Assembly: GCF_000428065.1 (NCBI RefSeq)
Contig: NZ_ATZF01000012.1
Location: 1-64,000, forward strand
DNA: 64,000 nt
Direction of reading: 5' to 3'
Origin: Shimazuella kribbensis DSM 45090
Lineage (GTDB): Bacteria > Bacillota > Bacilli > Thermoactinomycetales > Thermoactinomycetaceae
In this document: positions 63,001-64,000 of the stretch, piece by piece
Layout: every line of letters begins with the position of its first letter
Position numbering within the stretch: the stretch's first letter is position 1
Made by a program: the position numbers and the translations under genes
The notes under the pieces: model-generated
The model's database searches: none
Told to the model about the DNA's origin: nothing
What the model saw: the letters and a program-made list of their open reading frames with translations, nothing else

Positions 63001-64000
63001 CTACCCTAGTTCTATTGGCAATGTAATCATAAATAGGAGATTCCCCTCTTCTTGTTTTGCACTAATTCTGCCTCCATGTAACTCCACAATCCGCTTTACA
63101 ATCGCTAATCCCAAACCACTACTACCCGCTGGCCTAGCAGCATCTCCTGTGACGAAGGTTTCAAATAGTCGATCAAAGGTGGTTCCCTTTATTGGTTTTG
63201 CTCGGTTTGCTAGGGTTAACTCAGCAAAATTGGATTTGTTCTCTAGTGAAATACTTACTGTGCTAGGTTTAACAGCATAGCGAATAATATTTTGCATGAG
63301 ATTGTCCATCATTCTTACAAACAAGATGGGATCAATCGAAACTTTTAAAGGCTCTTTTATAAACTTTATCTCTACTTGTAATTGGGCTTGTTCCAACAAA
63401 AACATTTCTTCTTCTATTTGCTGATAGAGAATATGTTGCAAAATGTGCGTTTCGGGTTGAAATGGAGTCTGATGATACATCAGTTTGTTGAACAGAAACA
63501 ACTGATCTATCAAGCTCTTTAATACTTCCGATTTGGATAAAGCAATTTGGATGTACGTATCTCGTTGGTCTGCTGACAGCTCTCTTTGCTCAGACAAATA
63601 TCGCAAATACCCGATGACAGAGGTAAGAGGCGTCCGTACATCATGCGAAAGATTGGTGGTTAGCTCCGTACGTTCTCTCTCTAACTTTTGTCTTTCTTGC
63701 CTGCTTTCTCTTAATTTATTTGCCATGAGATTGATATGTGTCGCAATACTGCCGATCTCATCTCTGCTTCTTTCGGCAAGTGAAATACTAAGCTCTCCAT
63801 GCGCGATGCGATCCAACCCCAAAGTAATCTCTCTTAACTGCCGTAATTTCTTGGTTGTAAGGAAAATATAGCTCAGAAGAAAACCCAATACTCCAAACAA
63901 TAAAGAAAAGAATGGATCATTTTTATCATAAGTAACAGGTACACCTACTATTTGCTTATACATAAATAGAAAAAGTATTTTACCTTGATAAACAAAAGGT
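63001..64000 (-). CDS. Sensor histidine kinase, cut by the window end
   Basis: At least 332 residues; the frame is still open at base 64000, so the start and first membrane segment lie outside. Visible parts are a membrane segment FFSLLFGVLGFLLSYIFL, a HAMP linker (LDRIAHGELSISLAE, DEIGSIATHINLM), HisKA with TTNLSHDVRTPLTSVIGYL, and an HATPase with DNLMQNIIRYA and GSSGLGLAIVKRIVELHGG. The SHD(V/L)RTPLTS form resembles VanS/YcbM-type kinases. A response regulator is expected just outside the window. Confidence 0.88.
   Translation of the reverse strand, partial: PFVYQGKILFLFMYKQIVGVPVTYDKNDPFFSLLFGVLGFLLSYIFLTTKKLRQLREITLGLDRIAHGELSISLAERSRDEIGSIATHINLMANKLRESRQERQKLERERTELTTNLSHDVRTPLTSVIGYLRYLSEQRELSADQRDTYIQIALSKSEVLKSLIDQLFLFNKLMYHQTPFQPETHILQHILYQQIEEEMFLLEQAQLQVEIKFIKEPLKVSIDPILFVRMMDNLMQNIIRYAVKPSTVSISLENKSNFAELTLANRAKPIKGTTFDRLFETFVTGDAARPAGSSGLGLAIVKRIVELHGGRISAKQEEGNLLFMITLPIELG

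Overview
The window comes from a low-GC Gram-positive chromosome (Bacillota, Bacillales). Evidence: AT-rich intergenic DNA, AGGAGG-type ribosome binding sites, rho-independent terminators after most operons, lipobox lipoproteins, bacilliredoxin, an AbrB-like regulator and a YugN-like protein. The gene mix would fit Thermoactinomycetaceae or a close family, but that is inference.

Layout. 0.3-4.2 kb: a Rossmann-fold protein and three paralogous lipoproteins. 4.2-9.7 kb: NAD synthesis nadB-nadC-nadA, divergent from a NifS-type cysteine desulfurase. 10-15.3 kb: PepV dipeptidase, a VWA lipoprotein, mnmA. 15.3-17.2 kb: seven tRNA genes around a yugN-like gene. 17.4-26.4 kb: accessory region with a retron. 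26.4-31.3 kb: LysR with a tetR remnant, a MetX-like hydrolase, an MDR oxidoreductase, an RtcB-like ligase. 31.5-31.9 kb: IS200/IS605 remnant without transposase. 31.9-35 kb: XRE regulator with membrane partner; two-component system. 35-44.2 kb: oxidoreductase and electrophile-response genes with HxlR and LysR regulators. 44.6-49.1 kb: cydAB and orphan 2-oxoacid dehydrogenase E1 genes. 49.3-58.6 kb: AbrB-like, acyl-CoA synthetase, esterase, YjgB-like, bacilliredoxin, queE-queC-queD-queF. 58.8-64 kb: TcaA-like protein, lipoprotein, IclR regulator, and a histidine kinase cut by the window end.

Main find 1: a complete retron-type system. A 216-nt RNA gene at 18462-18677 has perfect 12-bp a1/a2 inverted repeats, an AGC at the end of a1 where the branching guanosine is expected, a short msr hairpin, an msd stem of about 34 bp, and its own terminator. 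About 0.76 kb downstream lies a three-gene operon: a HEAT-like repeat protein (848 aa), a SWIM zinc-finger protein (541 aa) and a reverse transcriptase (482 aa) with NAXXH, YADD and VTG motifs. The RNA is separated from the operon by an unrelated foreign gene, and the RT lies last.

Main find 2: about ten isolated GC-rich single-gene units scattered between AT-rich housekeeping genes (about 2.1, 9.9, 17.5, 18.8, 25.2, 25.9, 40.4, 44.5, 54.1 and 62.6 kb, on both strands). Most have a ribosome site, a short GC-rich reading frame and a GC-rich hairpin just downstream that often lacks a T-run. Several sit behind good sigma-A-like AT-rich promoters. Some are intact (20 to 265 codons) and some decayed. 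A few lie between a gene and a degraded partial copy of that gene. I recognise no function for most of them; one is Nudix-like.
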